The notes below the pieces were generated by a model, which was given only the letters and a program-made list of their open reading frames with translations, was not told the DNA's origin and did not search any database. From NCBI RefSeq assembly GCF_020379485.1, contig NC_063446.1:10215597-10279596 (forward strand): 64,000 nt of DNA. Reading direction: 5' to 3'. Positions 13,046 through 25,500 of this stretch are shown one piece after another; the first letter of the stretch is position 1, and every line of letters begins with the position of its first letter. This DNA comes from Brassica napus. Lineage: Eukaryota > Streptophyta > Magnoliopsida > Brassicales > Brassicaceae. Both the position numbers and the translations under genes were made by a program.

Positions 13046-13796
13046 AATGAAAACTCAGCCAGAAAAGAACAGGTTTACTAAGTAATAAACTGAAAAGACA
13101 AAAAGGTTATAAAAAACTCTATGTTGTTGTTTGGTTTCGTCTCTTCTTCAGATACCTCTCTTGATACTCTTTCATCATTGTTCTTCTCTCTCTTTTGGGA
13201 TACCTTTGAACCCTATTTTTAATGTTCTTTCTTTTCTCCTTTCAAGTATTTTATGTTTTATTTTCTCTCCAGAGGGAGGATGGATTTGCTTAGTTTGCAT
13301 GATGATTGGTACTTACTTATATGATTGTTATTAACATTAATTTCACCTGCATGAAAAAAGGTGACATAAAATAAGTTAGGAAATGGTTAGTCTTTTTTTT
13401 TAAGAACAGGAAATTGTTAGTTAGATACAAATCTTCCTGTTCTTTTAGTCTTTTATATGAAGTTTGAGGAAGAGAGTAAGCATTTCTGATGTTAAGTTCT
13501 GGTTTTAGTTTGGGTTTAGCTTAGTTAGTTTTGACAGTAGGACTGAGACCTGAACGAAACGTGAGAGACCATTGAAATCGACTCACGTGTGGGGTTGACG
13601 CCCAATAAATCGTCCCAATACTATTTTTAAATTAAAAAACATATATATAAATTAGATCTTTTATGTTTTTGACCTTTTTTAACACGTTTTTGAACTTTAT
13701 TTCTTGAGAAAAGTTTCTGTGTATGTAAGAAAAAGGATCTATTTCGACCCTAACAATTTTCCTCGTGTTAAATATGATCCGAAAAGGTGGTCAAAA
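13046..13796. other. 3' flank of the NOT9-like gene
   Basis: Presumed 3' UTR followed by AT-rich spacer. No further gene is seen. Confidence 0.5.
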
Positions 13797-13801
13797 CTAA
13801 G

Positions 13802-14338
13802 ATCATCTCTAATGGTCCCTCATTTTGAGAGAAAACTTCAAAAAAAAAAAAAAAAGACTTATCCAATGATACATCATTTTGAAGGAAAAAATGATGCACT
13901 ATTGGAGAAGTTTTCCTTCAATTTTTAATGTTTTTCTTCATTTTGTTTTAAGCTTTGTAATTTATAAATTATTAGTTAAACTTTATATAATTTTGATCTA
14001 TATCTTAAGAATTCAGTATTTGTTTTACACTTTAAAGAAATTATTAATACTTTCATAATATAATTATAAGTTTATATAAACCTTTGTATCTTTTTTAGAA
14101 ATTAAAATTTATGTACATAATGAAGATTTAATTAAAATAAAATCATATTTGGGTAAAATTTGTAAGTTTTATAAAATAATAACCATTATTTGAGAATTAA
14201 TTAAATAGTAATAACATAATATATTTTAAATTATTATTTTTGAGGGAGAAAATGAAGAAAACCATTATAGAAAAGTGTAAACTTATTTTGAGTTTACCTC
14301 ATTTTAAATAAAAAATGAGAGTAACCATTGAAGATATC
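13802..14338. mobile_element. TIR MITE of the CTAATGGTnCCTCATTTT type
   Basis: The ends ATCATCTCTAATGGTCCC and (reverse complement of the right end) ATATCTTCAATGGTTAC are inverted repeats. CTAAG flanks both sides (13797-13801 and 14339-14343). The interior carries further CTCATTTT/AAAATGAG motifs and is non-coding. The superfamily is unclear. Confidence 0.45.
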
Positions 14339-15043
14339 CTAAGTATTAAAACTTCAAATTAGTTATAATTCAAAAAAATATTACATGAACTTTTATAAAT
14401 GTTACTAAATCTACATTGATTGTAGTATAAGTTAATGCGCCTAAATCTACATTGACTGTAATCAACTGTTGTTAGTAAGAAATATGATCCTTCCGATTCA
14501 AACCCATACCATTGACACCCTAGGAAAGAGACACTTTAACCACTAGACAAAAGAAAATTTTGAAATATTATTACAAATTTGAAATTATCTAGTATGTGGT
14601 AGCGTTAAAGGTGCTTTCTCTTCTTCCAGCGAAATCGCCATGAACTCCTTATTAATTTGTCATCAAACTTTACACCAGAAATATATATAGCACTTACTTC
14701 ACATATCTCCACCACCTATAGAAAAACGCCACTAGACATGTTGAGGAGTAAGTCGGCTCCCAAAAACTTCTAGATAACTCTAAAAACATCTCCAAGAAAC
14801 AAAAAAAAAAAACTTTCTTTTCATCCATAAATTGTTTTTAATTTCACAAAATCTCACCACAAGAAAAATAAACCAGTTCTAGCTATTTTCTTAGGTGTCA
14901 AAGACTATATCTGAAAAAGAGAGTCGTAGGTTCAAAAAGAGAACCAAAAACAAAAAAGATCTTAACCATAACTGTAAACTGATTTTTAAACTCATATAAT
15001 ATATCAAAAGACCTCCTTACACATCTGTGTACAAGGGAAAATG

Positions 15044-15258
15044 CAGCGGCGGAACCGGCCATAAAGTTTAACAGGGTCAATTAATTAAGTTATGTGTTTT
15101 ATGTTAATTTTGAGCATATTTAACCGGGGTCAATGTAAATTATATTACAACATTTCACTAGTTTTTACATCATAAATACAAGTAATTTTTTCTGTAACAA
15201 AAATGCATAGGGGTTAGATGACCCCCCCCCCCCTCCTTGCAATCTACCTCCACCACAA
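15044..15258. mobile_element. hAT-like MITE inside repeat copy 2
   Basis: The insert starts CAGCGGCGGAACC and ends near CTACCTCCACCACAA. It is flanked by GGAAAATG (15036-15043) and GGTAAATG (15259-15266), an 8-bp duplication with one mismatch. The uninterrupted copy reads ACAAGGGCAAATGCATC here, which supports an insertion. It contains a C13 run near 15221. Confidence 0.5.
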
Positions 15259-15309
15259 GGTAAATGCATCTTATAAGAAATAGAGCATGTGCACTTGTAA
15301 AAATATTAA

Positions 15310-16100
15310 CTAGATCTCGATCCGCGCAACCGCGCAGATTTTTGTTTTCATTTTTTTTTATAAACATTTTATTTTCAATTGTAAATTGGTATATATTATA
15401 ATCTATATGTGTCTATCAATTTTTAAAATAAAATAAGTTTATGGTATATTTTATTCATTGAATAGATTGTTTCAAACTTTCACATGTATTTGTATATTCT
15501 TCTATATATATATTTTCGTATTATTATTTCATTATTAAAATCGTAACTATATATATATAAAGATTAGTAAAATATTGTTTTATCGTCATATTCAAAGATA
15601 ATGTAACATTTCACAAAGTTAGAATTTTTTTAAGAAATTAAACTTTCCGCTTCATAGATTTATATTATCTAGTAAATAATTAAACATTTAGTTTTTGTTT
15701 AAATTTTAAAATAAACTATATAGTTTAAAATTTGTTTTCATTGGTTTAAGGTAGTAAAGATTAATCATTGTTAGATAATCTGATTTTTTTTTATTAAAAA
15801 AAATCTTTACAATTTTAAAAGTTAACATGGACAAATATTTATATAATTAACATATTGAGGTATAGTATCAAAACATTAAATTATATCTATTTACTTTATA
15901 CTATCTATAAATTCAATGGATCATCTATTATTTAAACCCAATTATTGATACCCCAATAAAAATTTCTAGTAGATCCAAAATTTAAATGATAAGATTAGAG
16001 ATTAAATATAACATGTCTATCTAGAAATAGGTCTATTAGATCCATTTTTTAAAAAATCACACATGAATCAAGGTTGTGACTTCTGTTTTAATATATAAGA
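15310..16100 (-). mobile_element. non-autonomous Helitron, minus strand
   Basis: On the minus strand it starts TCTTATATATTAAAACAG (from 16100) and ends CTAG (15313-15310), preceded by a GC-rich palindrome around CCGCGCAACCGCGC (15322-15335). The flanks are A before TC and T after CTAG, the A|T target of Helitrons, with no duplication. The paralogous copy at about 8110 lacks this segment. The 791 bp have no open frame of note. Confidence 0.65.
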
Positions 16101-16203
16101 TATTTAAAATTTTGTTGAAAACACTTGTTAAATGACATGTTGAAAGTTAGTTTGTGCACCTTTAATAACCCGAGTTCAATTTTCATATATGTTTTTCTTA
16201 TAA

Positions 16204-16949
16204 ATTCTATAAAACTGAAGTACATTATTGAATTAACATTTAGTTAACATGTGATTTACGATTTATGCTATTGTAAATTTTTGAATTTTCAGATTTTCAG
16301 TAAGGGTAATAACCTCAAATCGATCTAGTTTTATAATATATTTAAATATCTTTTTAATTTATTTTTAAGCATAAATTATTTTTCAAATATAAAAATATCA
16401 TATAAAAATCTTCTTGGTATCTATTTTAAAATAAGTATTAAATTCAAAATTACTATCAAATGTGATTATACATTTATTTATTACATTTTAATTAAAATAA
16501 TAAATAAAAATATTTTATATATTCAATAAATATAATTATATAATTAAATTATTTTAAATTCTAAATATTTTGTAGATAATTATGAGTTTTTCCATCAAAC
16601 ATACACAATATTTAAATCAATACAAGAATATTAAAAATGGATTATCCCATTTTGGTTGTAAAAAGATATTTTAAAAACTTTTTACCAATAAAAAATGGAT
16701 AATTTTTTTAAAAATGGTTGCAAACAAAATATCCTCTAACAACTTAATTTTGTTTTCAATTTTCCTTTTATATTTGGAAAGTGGGATTTTTATTTTCATG
16801 ATTTTTTCCTTATATTTCGGGCTCTCTATTTATTAATTTCCCATCTGCATTCTTTAGATTACAAATATATCGATTTTACGAAATAATATTATTTTGTAAA
16901 TTAAAAACAAAAAACCATAATCTGCGTTTTGACGCAGGTGGTATTCTAG
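16204..16949 (+). mobile_element. Helitron-like segment with clear 3' terminus
   Basis: The 3' end is textbook: a hairpin CTGCGT-TTTG-ACGCAG at 16922-16937, eight bases, then CTAG at 16946-16949 and a flanking T. The 5' end is uncertain; ATTCTATAAAACTGAAGTAC near 16204 resembles a degraded Helitron start. Homology to repeat copy 1 continues through most of it. It ends about 480 bp upstream of the CLE-like ATG. Confidence 0.45.
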
Positions 16950-17559
16950 TTTTGTTTAAACATGTCTGTGTATGATTTGGTCCGGCTATGTGTTGGTTCG
17001 TGGCTCTATTTAACTATGCCAATCCGCGAAAAGAAAAATATACGTTAATGTGTTTGTCTAATTACCTATATCTCTCATTTCAGTCTCCTTCTACTCTTAT
17101 CCTCTTGATTTGGGTTGTTTTCGAGTTAGGATTATGGTGTCGCAACTAACTTAGAGCTTAATGTTTAGATTGTACAAAATATTAAAAATTTAAAAATGCA
17201 ACAACGTATGGAAGAGAATTATGATGTGGACCATCCATGTCCGGACATGAATAAATAATGCAACAAATACAACACCGTATGGAAGCTTGCGCATCAATTA
17301 AATTATCATAGTCCTCGCAACAATCTCTCTTCAAATAGGTTTCTTTTCTTCACTTATTTATTTGTTTGGTGTAGTTTCCTAACCTTCTATATGAGAAAAC
17401 AAGACAAAAACAAACTACTACAAAGACAAAGATGATTCGGATTCGACTTATTTGCCTAATTGTTCTTCTCTTCACTCTCGTTTTTGTTTCCTCCAAAGCC
17501 ACAAGAATCCATGCTGCTGAAACACCAAAACACTACAAGAAAACAAGGGGATTCTGATG

Positions 17560-17970
17560 GCCGAAATCGTCGGAAATTCGTCGGAATAGACCGATTCCGA
17601 CGAATTTCCGACGAACCCGTCCGTCGGTATCGTTTCGTCGGAAAAAAAAAAATTCGTCGCAATTTCGTCAGTACTTCCGACGACTTTCTGACGAATACCT
17701 AGAAACGTCATTCTGACGAACTTCCGACGATATTACGATGCGGACACACGAGACCAGAGTTCATCGGAAAAACTACGTACCGACAGAGAACGTTCCTCGG
17801 ACAATTCCGACGTAGCGTGTTCCTCGGTGTATTCCGACGAACATTGGTCGTCGGAATATACCGACGGACAATGGTCGTCGGAGTATACCGACGAACCTAG
17901 GTTCGTCGGTATATTCCGACGGATATATATCCGTCGGTATTTTCCGACGACCCTGTCCGTCGGTATATAC
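17560..17970. repeat. left subterminal repeat array of the CACTA element
   Basis: Dozens of copies of a roughly 10-bp motif (TTCGTCGGAA, TTCCGACGAA and variants with CCGTCGG) occur in both orientations. In En/Spm elements such motifs are the binding sites of the TNPA-type protein and are needed for excision. Confidence 0.8.
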
Positions 17971-18174
17971 CAATTTTAAAAACGAATTGATTTTGCATTT
18001 TTATATATTTTTTGATATTAATAAATTAAAAAATCAGAAATTTAAAACTAATAATATTATATAATTTAAATTCATACAAACCGAAATAGGAAAAAAACAT
18101 TCAGAAAGTTTAGAATTCATACAAACCGAAATAGAAAAAAAAACATTCCGAAAGTTTTAAAAAGCCGAAATAAA

Positions 18175-19855
18175 CTAAGATGAACTCGAAGACATCAAAT
18201 GATCTAGCTTCTGCATAATCTCGGTGTTGAACTTCTTCTGGGATGCCAACTCAACAAGGATAGTGGCATTCTCCGAACGGATAGTGGCATTCTCCGAAAG
18301 GATAGTGGTGTTCTGCTCCTCCAATGCCCCAATCCGTTCATCTTTGTCATGTAGCTGCTCGAGAATCATGGGATCGGCATACGGAGCTTGCGAAGAAGAT
18401 GCCGGATACGAAGAAGCACGACGGGCCAACCCAACTAAACGGCCTCCTTTCCTTTTAGGAACCGCCTACAAAAATATTTAAAGTAAATAAATAGGGACAA
18501 GTAAGTAATCGACATTATAAAAAAAATATATTAAAAAAAAATTACCTTTTCAACCATCTCATTTATTTGCAATAGAGACAGGTTGGTTGAAGCTCCCGTA
18601 GAGTCGCCGTCATCAGAGAGAGGCTGAGATTGAGAAACTATCTCAGCTTCCACCAAATCAACTACACCTTTGATAACGGGGTCCTGAATTTGACCCGTCG
18701 TCTTGTTAGTGTGAGCCACCTTAATGAGTTGGAGACGATCAACGGGATTACCGTCATTTGTTTCGATCTAAAATAACCGCCATTATTAGCCAAGAAATAT
18801 ATAAAATATTTATTTAAAAAATATAAAGATAAATAATAATAAAAAACTTACAAGTTCATCCTTCTTAGTAGACATGGAGCAAGCGCCGAGGTTGTGCACA
18901 TACATACCTTTCCCGCCACGATCGCTCTTCCGGTTCCTGGAGTTCCTAGAAGACGTCTCTGCAGTTTCTTCCTTCTCCCAATGAGCTATCAACTGCTCCC
19001 ACACCGTCCCGTTGATGAACCGTGGCTTCTTGTTTTTCTGCCAAACTGTCTTCCACGCGTTTATCTGCTTTGTGTAAGAGTCCATGGTCTTTTCGTTGAA
19101 TTTCTTACGGACTGTTTCCGTAAGATCGGAGTGCCAGTTGAACTCTTGCTACAAAACAAACACAATTTAATAAGTAAATATATTTTAAAAAATGTAAAAA
19201 CTTTGAAAAAATGAAGAGTTACTATACCGCAAACTGACGAAACCACAACTCTCGTTCGTCGGAAGGGATCACACTCCACTTTGGATATCCAAAACGGAGC
19301 ATGGAGTACATCATCTGGTTGATGCTCCGGCTAATGCCATTTTTCGACTTGGTGAACCTTTTAAAAAATACAAGTTAGCAAGTTAATTAAAGGAAAAAAT
19401 ATAACGGTACAAATAAAAAAAATACTAACCAAGTGCTATGGCCTCGTCGTGGGTTGGGTTGGAGAAACGGGAGATGCTCTCGACCTGGTTGTTGAACCAA
19501 TAGATGAACCGGCATGACCCCCGGATCCTGGTGAGCAGCAGCGTGAGGGGCAGCGGGAGCTGGAGCGGGAATATATGCGGGAACCGAGTCATGAGACGAT
19601 CCCGATGCACGGGAACTGCTCACCGAACTACGTCGAAGACGGACTGCGGGGCGGGCTTCATCCTCGGCCCTAAAAAAAAAATTAATACATCAAACATATT
19701 TTCAAATCATTTCTATTTTTAATGTTTTCATTTATATATTTACAAAAGGTTTTATAAACGTTTTAAAAAAAACTATTAAACCTTTTATTATACATAGTTT
19801 ATTACTAGAAACTTATAAAAAATAATAAAAAATTTAAAATTTTTTATTATACATG

Positions 19856-19892
<37 letters not shown>

Positions 19893-20403
19893 AAATTATA
19901 AAAAATTTATAAATATAGAAAAATGTTGTTAAAAAATTTACAAATGAAGAAAAATGTTGTTAAATATTTATATTTTTCTTTAAAAATCGTTTTATTATAC
20001 ATAGTTTATTAGTGGAAACTTAAAAAAATTATAAAAAAATTTAAATTTTTTATTATACATGATTTAAATATATATATATATATATATGTATACAAAATTA
20101 TAAAAAATTTATAAATATAGAAAAATGTTGTTAAATATTTTTAAAAAATTTAAAAAACATTTTATTATATATATTTCATTACTGGAAACTTGAAAAACGT
20201 TTTTTAAAAAAAAAAACGTTTTAAAAAATCAAAAAACGTTTTTAAAAATCAAAAAAATGTTCCAAAAATAACTAAAACAACAATCCAAACAACAATCCTA
20301 ACTTATGTATACTAAACTATCAATCAAACAACCTAAAATCCGAGATCTAACTTCCAAAACCCTAAACAATTGAGATTAAAGAAGGTTTGGGATGATTCTT
20401 ACA
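18175..20403 (-). CDS. TNPA/Transposase_24-like CACTA protein
   Basis: Six exons: the AT of the start codon at 20404-20403, then 19669-19430, 19357-19228, 19148-18852, 18767-18546 and 18465-18175; 1,182 coding nt, 393 residues. The start codon is created by splicing: exon 1 ends ...AAATCAT and exon 2 begins GGCCGAGGATG, giving AT|G GCC GAG. The protein has a Ser/Pro/Ala-rich N-terminus, a central region typical of plant Transposase_24 ([46 protein letters not shown]) and a C-terminal coiled coil with repeated SENATI units. In this family the protein binds subterminal repeats. Exon 1 otherwise is 5' UTR with repeats of a GGCGATTCCTC-type unit (20411-20480). No frameshift or internal stop is seen. 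Confidence 0.8.
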
Positions 20404-20544
20404 TGATTTAGGGTTTGGGGGAGGAATCGCCGGTGTAGAGGGAGGAATCGCCGGTGTAGAGAGAGGAATCGCCGGTGAATCGCCGGTGGAGAGAGGAATT
20501 TAGAGAGAGAGATGCGGAGATAACGAAGAAAGAAGAAGGAGAGT

Positions 20545-21245
20545 TATTATATCAGACGATTCCGACGGACACGGGTTCGTCGGTATTCCGTCGGTATAAT
20601 TAAAATATACCAAATGTCAATTCGCGAAAATTTTCAAGCGGTTTGGTTCTCCCGGGCAAATTGAAATTCCGACGGAATGTGTCCGTCAGTATATTCCGAC
20701 GGACACATTCCGTCGGTATATTCCGACGGAATTCCGACGACTTAGTGTTTAGGTGTTGATTTCAAGTTTCTAAATGCAAAATCCAAATCTTTGATAATAT
20801 ATACAGTATTTGCATAAAGATTTAACAATAAAAATGTTTTATAACACGATTTTACACAATAACATTTTTTGTAGTGTAAGCTTATATAAATATGATTGTA
20901 TAAGTATATAATGTTAAGATGAGATGTTATGAAAACAATGATATGCATACATAAATATTTTAATGACTTGTTATATTTGAACGGTTGCGATCTAATACTA
21001 TACTAAACACTTATTATGTGTTATTTTCATAGTTTTGGCATCTAAATTTATAGATTTTTATGATTGAAACTTTATAGAAAAACACGTCGTCGGTATTTCG
21101 TCGGAAAATACCGACGACATTCCGACGAACTGGACAAGTTTGTCGGAATGTCGTCGGTATTGTCCGACGAAATACCGACGACCTTTCCAAATTTCAATGA
21201 AACCCATTGTCGTCTCTATGTCGTCGGTATATTGTGAGGGATTTC
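20545..21245. repeat. internal CACTA-type motif arrays between the two element genes
   Basis: Two clusters of the subterminal motif (about 20545-20745 and 21085-21245) flank a motif-free 340 bp. Next to the right cluster, ATAGAAAAACACGTCG (about 21073-21088) resembles the element's inner terminal sequence AAGAAAACACGCCG. In the middle, TTTTTTGTAGTG ends at 20876 and resembles a CACTA end. Arrays of this kind normally sit only at element ends. Confidence 0.55.
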
Positions 21246-21271
21246 CGACAGACCAATAAAAAAAAAAAAAA

Positions 21272-24200
21272 CTAATCAGAATCTTCAGAATCTTCATCAA
21301 ACTCCCCAACCTCGGCTTCTGGCTCTGAATGTACGACAGCATCATGTCCAAACACAGTCAAATTCTCAACGAGTTGAACATTTTCCAAATCTTCAACTGC
21401 CTGGGCGTTGCTGGTAGACTCTGGTTGCAATGGTTCATCATCATCAGAAGTTCCATCCACTCGTCCTCTTGGGTTGATTTGCGTTACAGTAACCCATGGA
21501 TCGTCTCTGTACGTCACCCGAGGGTAACTGATGTAGCACACCTATACATATCAATTATACAAGTATTAGTAAAATATATAACATTAATTAATTATATTGG
21601 TAAAAAATTATGAATAGATTGACATACCTGATCAGCTTGCGAACCAAGAATGAAGGGATCATAATATTGAAGTTTCCGCCGCGAATGAACTGATGTAACA
21701 CCAAACGCATCAATCTTCACTCCTCTATCTGGGGTGGTGTCATACCAATCACAATAGAATACTACACAACGCAATCCAACCATTCCAGAAAATTGGATTT
21801 CCAATATTTCTTTTATGTTGCCGTAGTAGACATCGTCACAAGAAGAAGATGAAACACCAGCATCATATGTTGTCTTAGAATGACCTTTCCTTGTGAATGC
21901 ATATCCTCGCGTACAAAATTTAGGATATGATTTGACCACATAGTTTGGTCCCTGCACAAATTCGCGTATCCAATCATCGAACACAAGACCTCTGGCCAAA
22001 CCATTATTCACCTATAAATTAAAAACATATATGATTGAAAAGTTAATTAGTTTATATATATTAAATTTAAACTAATCATTTGCATAGGGTAATATGATAT
22101 ATAACTCACATAACTACGAAGCCACGCAGCAAATCCGTTATCTCTAAGTTGTCGAAGCCCATCTTCTGTTGCATGTCTGTGAGTCATACGCAACTCCGCC
22201 ATATATACACTATATACAAAAATATTATCAATATGAAATAAATTTATTGAATATTAATCTAACAATAAAGGAATAAATATTTTTACCTCTCATATTGTAG
22301 AACATCTTCACAGTTGGTGAGCAAATATGTTTGCAAATGAGCGTGCTCAGTGTCCGTAAGTCTCCGCTTCGTGAATTTTCCACTAAGTCGTCCTATTTCC
22401 TTGAACATGCTTGGGACAGTAACATGATATGTTGCTCTCTCCCCTCTATCATCATGCCGAGCAGGTCTTCGGTGTTTTGTATGCACTTCTGGTGGAAAAT
22501 AATTTTCAGAAAAGATTACAGTTTCTTCATTGATCACCTGTGCCACTATAGATCCTTCCACCCTGCTTTGATTTTTGACCATCTTCTTCAGATGATGCAT
22601 ATAACGCTCAAAAATATACATCCATCTGTACTGCACAGGACCACCAAGTTCCAATTCTCTTGCGAGATGAATAGCAAGATGTTCCATTACATCAAAGAAT
22701 GATGGAGGAAATATCTTCTCAAGGTTGCACATGCTGACTGGTGCGTTTGTCTTCAAATTATTAATACCCTCTTCAGTCACTACTCTGCTGCATAAGTCGC
22801 AGAAGAAAACACTAATTCCTACATAGATAAAAGACATAATTTTCGTAAGTATTAAGTTTTTATAAGCATAATTGTTAAATATAAAAATAAATTAAATTGT
22901 AAAAATATAATATACCTGCAATTTCTTCATGAACATTACGTGGCAATAATGCTGAAAAAGCAAACGGAAGGAGGCGCTGCATAATTACATGACAATCATG
23001 ACTCTTCAAGCCAGTAAACTTTCCTTCGCTTCTATCAACGCAGTTCCCCAAATTTGATGCATATCCGTCAGGAAATTTCACTTTATCTCTAATCCAATCA
23101 AAGAACTCTTCTTTTCTAGCACCATCCAGCCGATAAATGGGAAAAGGGGTCGTACTGTTCTCATCAACGTGAAGTTCCGAACGATCACAAATATCGACTA
23201 AATCCAACCTTGACTTCAAATTATCCTTCGTTTTACCTTGGATGTTAAGGACTGTGTTCATCAGATTATCGAAGAAGTTCTTCTCAATATGCATGACATC
23301 TAAATTATGCCGCAATAGATGACTCTCCCAATATGGCAGATCCCAGAAAATACTCTTTTTGTGCCAGTTATGTAGCTCTCCAACCGCATTGACTCGAATG
23401 TTTTCATGTCCACCTACATCTGGCGTCCTTTCTGCATCAAAATACCTAAACTGCTTCAACAAATCTTTCCCACTAACTTCCTCAGGTGGACCATCAAACA
23501 CCTGCTTGTTCTTCGTAAACGAAGTCTTACTCCTGCGGTATGGATGATCAGGTGGTAGAAATCGTCTGTGACAGTCAAACCAACACGTTTTCCTTCCGTT
23601 CTTTAGTTGGAAAGCATCTGTGTCATCTTGACAATATGGACATGATAGCTTCCCATGTGTTGTCCATCCAGATAACATACCATATGCTGGAAAGTCACTT
23701 ATTGTCCACATAAGTACTGCCCGCATCTGAAAGTTTTCTTTGCGCGAAACATCATATGTCTCAAAACCATGCGCCCATAGTTGTTGCAACTCATATATTA
23801 GTGGTTGAAGAAACACATCTAGTGATCTTTTAGGATGATCTGGCCCGGGGACGAGAATTGAGAGAAACAAAAACTCTCGTCGCATGCACAAGCTCGGGCG
23901 TAAGTTGTACGGTGTCACAATAACTGGCCATAGAGAATACTGTCTTCCATGCTTTCCAAATGGGCTGAAACCATCAGTAGATAATCCAAGATAAACATTT
24001 CTTCTCTCTTCCGCAAATTCTGGATATGTTGACTGGAAATGTTTCCAAGCCTTTGCATCTGAAGGATGTCTAATCTCACCATTTGTGGAATGCTCTGCAT
24101 GCCATCTTATTGCTTTTGCTGTGCGCTCACACTGATACAACCTCTTCAATCTTTTCGTCAAAGGCAAATACCACATTCTTTTGAATGGGATCGGAACTCT

Positions 24201-24965
24201 TCCCCTCGTCTCCTGATAACGAGGTTTCCCACAAAATTTGCATACATTCCGTGTCTCATCCGCTCTCCAGTAGCAGTTGTCAATACATACATCTATCACT
24301 TCATACGGTAGTTGAAGACCTGCAACAAGTTTCTGAACCTCGTAGTATGAACCCGGTGCAAGGTTATCCTCAGGTAGAATACCTTTGACAAAATCAGTTA
24401 TCGCATCCATACATTCTTCAGCCAAATTATAGTATGTCTTAATACCCATTAATCTAGTTGCAGATGATAAGACTGAATGACCATCTCTACAATTTTGATA
24501 CAAAGGTTGTTTTTCTGCATCCAACATGTCAAAAAATCTCCTAGATTCGGGGTTTGGTTCTTCCCCTCTATAATGATCATGTACCATCTGCTCAGTACCT
24601 ACACCATAATCTATATCCGTTCTAGATTCTTCTAACCTAATATCAGGCTGAGGTTCACTAACAGGCTGAGGTTCGCTAGTACTACCATATTCATAATCAG
24701 TTTCCCCATGAAGGTACCAAACTTTATAATTATGTGAAAACCCTTTCATATACAAATGAGTCCAAACATCAAATTCTTTTATAACCTTATTATTATTGCA
24801 AGAAGAGCAGGGACATCTTAACATACCACTTTTTGCATCCGGTTGCTGTTGAACAAGCCTCATGAATTCTCCAATCCCTTGAACGTATTCTTCCGTAAGC
24901 AAATTGGTGTTCGGATCCAAATGAGGTTTATCCATCCACGAACGATAATAAACTTCTGAAGACAT
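21272..24965 (-). CDS. TNP2-like CACTA transposase
   Basis: Five exons: 24965-22916, 22818-22287, 22209-22110, 22011-21628 and 21541-21272; 3,336 nt, 1,111 residues with no internal stop. Domains in order: a transposase-associated N-terminal domain with CPCSSCNN and WTHLYMKGF (residues about 10-85); the Transposase_21 core (about 280-480) with RNVYLGLSTDGFSPFGKHGR, LWPVIVTPYNLRPSLCMR and MLSGWTTHGKLSCPYC; DUF4218 (about 620-770) with CNLEKIFPPSFFDVMEH; and DUF4216 near the C-terminus (VVFYCDWYDTTPDRGVKID). It catalyses cut-and-paste transposition by acting on the terminal repeats. The start at 24965 is chosen because MSSEVYYRSWMD begins the conserved domain; an in-frame ATG three codons upstream is possible. 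Transcription starts near the right end, as in En/Spm. Confidence 0.9.
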
Positions 24966-25064
24966 GATTTTCACGGAATTGTTATGACTAAAGAGAATGA
25001 AGAGAGAATGAAGTGTGAATGAGTTGAATGAGGAGGGGTTGTAGTTATAGGAAATTGCTTACGG

Positions 25065-25500
25065 ACCTCCGACGACTTTCCGACGAAATTCCGACGGATG
25101 TAAAGCAGTTCGTCGGAATTCCGTCGGTATTATCCAATCTCAAACGGCTATACAACGGTCATATATATTTGTCGGCAACGGTCACATGATTCGTCGGAAT
25201 TCCGTCGGAAAATACCGACGAAATTCTAACGACTTTACTGTTAATAGGAATGTCGTCGGAAATTCGTCGGAATATACCGACGAACTTCCGACGACTACAA
25301 CGGTTACATTTTTTATCGGAATGTCGTCGAAAAGTCGTCGGAATATTCTGACGACCCTTGTTTCGTTGGAATTCCGTCGGAAATGGCCGACGGAATTCCG
25401 ACCACTTCATTTTTTTGGATTTGGTCGGTAATCCGTCACAAATCCGTCACAAATGTCCGACGACATTGGTGTCCGTCGGAACCTCCGTCGGAATTCGGCG
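25065..25500. repeat. right subterminal repeat array of the CACTA element
   Basis: The same TTCGTCGGAAT/ATTCCGACGAA motifs as at the left end recur in both orientations up to the terminal repeat. A small frame starting inside it (ATG 25453) runs through the terminal repeat into the CLE C-terminal half without a signal peptide. Confidence 0.8.

Larger units (their letters stand above)
14595..16700. repeat. dispersed repeat, copy 2 (interrupted)
   Basis: Homologous to 7587-8790 from GTAGCGTTAAAGGTGC onward. Relative to that copy it has gained two insertions, 15044-15258 and 15310-16100, each described separately. Outside these the two copies align almost base for base with scattered substitutions and small indels. 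Confidence 0.6.

Noticed and set aside
17560..17970. CRISPR-like or satellite array of short repeats
   Set aside because: Motifs occur in both orientations with irregular spacing inside CACTA ends; they are subterminal repeats, not a CRISPR.
20861..20876. GTAGTG as the real right end of a smaller CACTA element
   Set aside because: The end sequence (CACTACAAAAAATG) differs from the outer repeats and no matching left end or target duplication was found; kept only as part of the composite-element idea.
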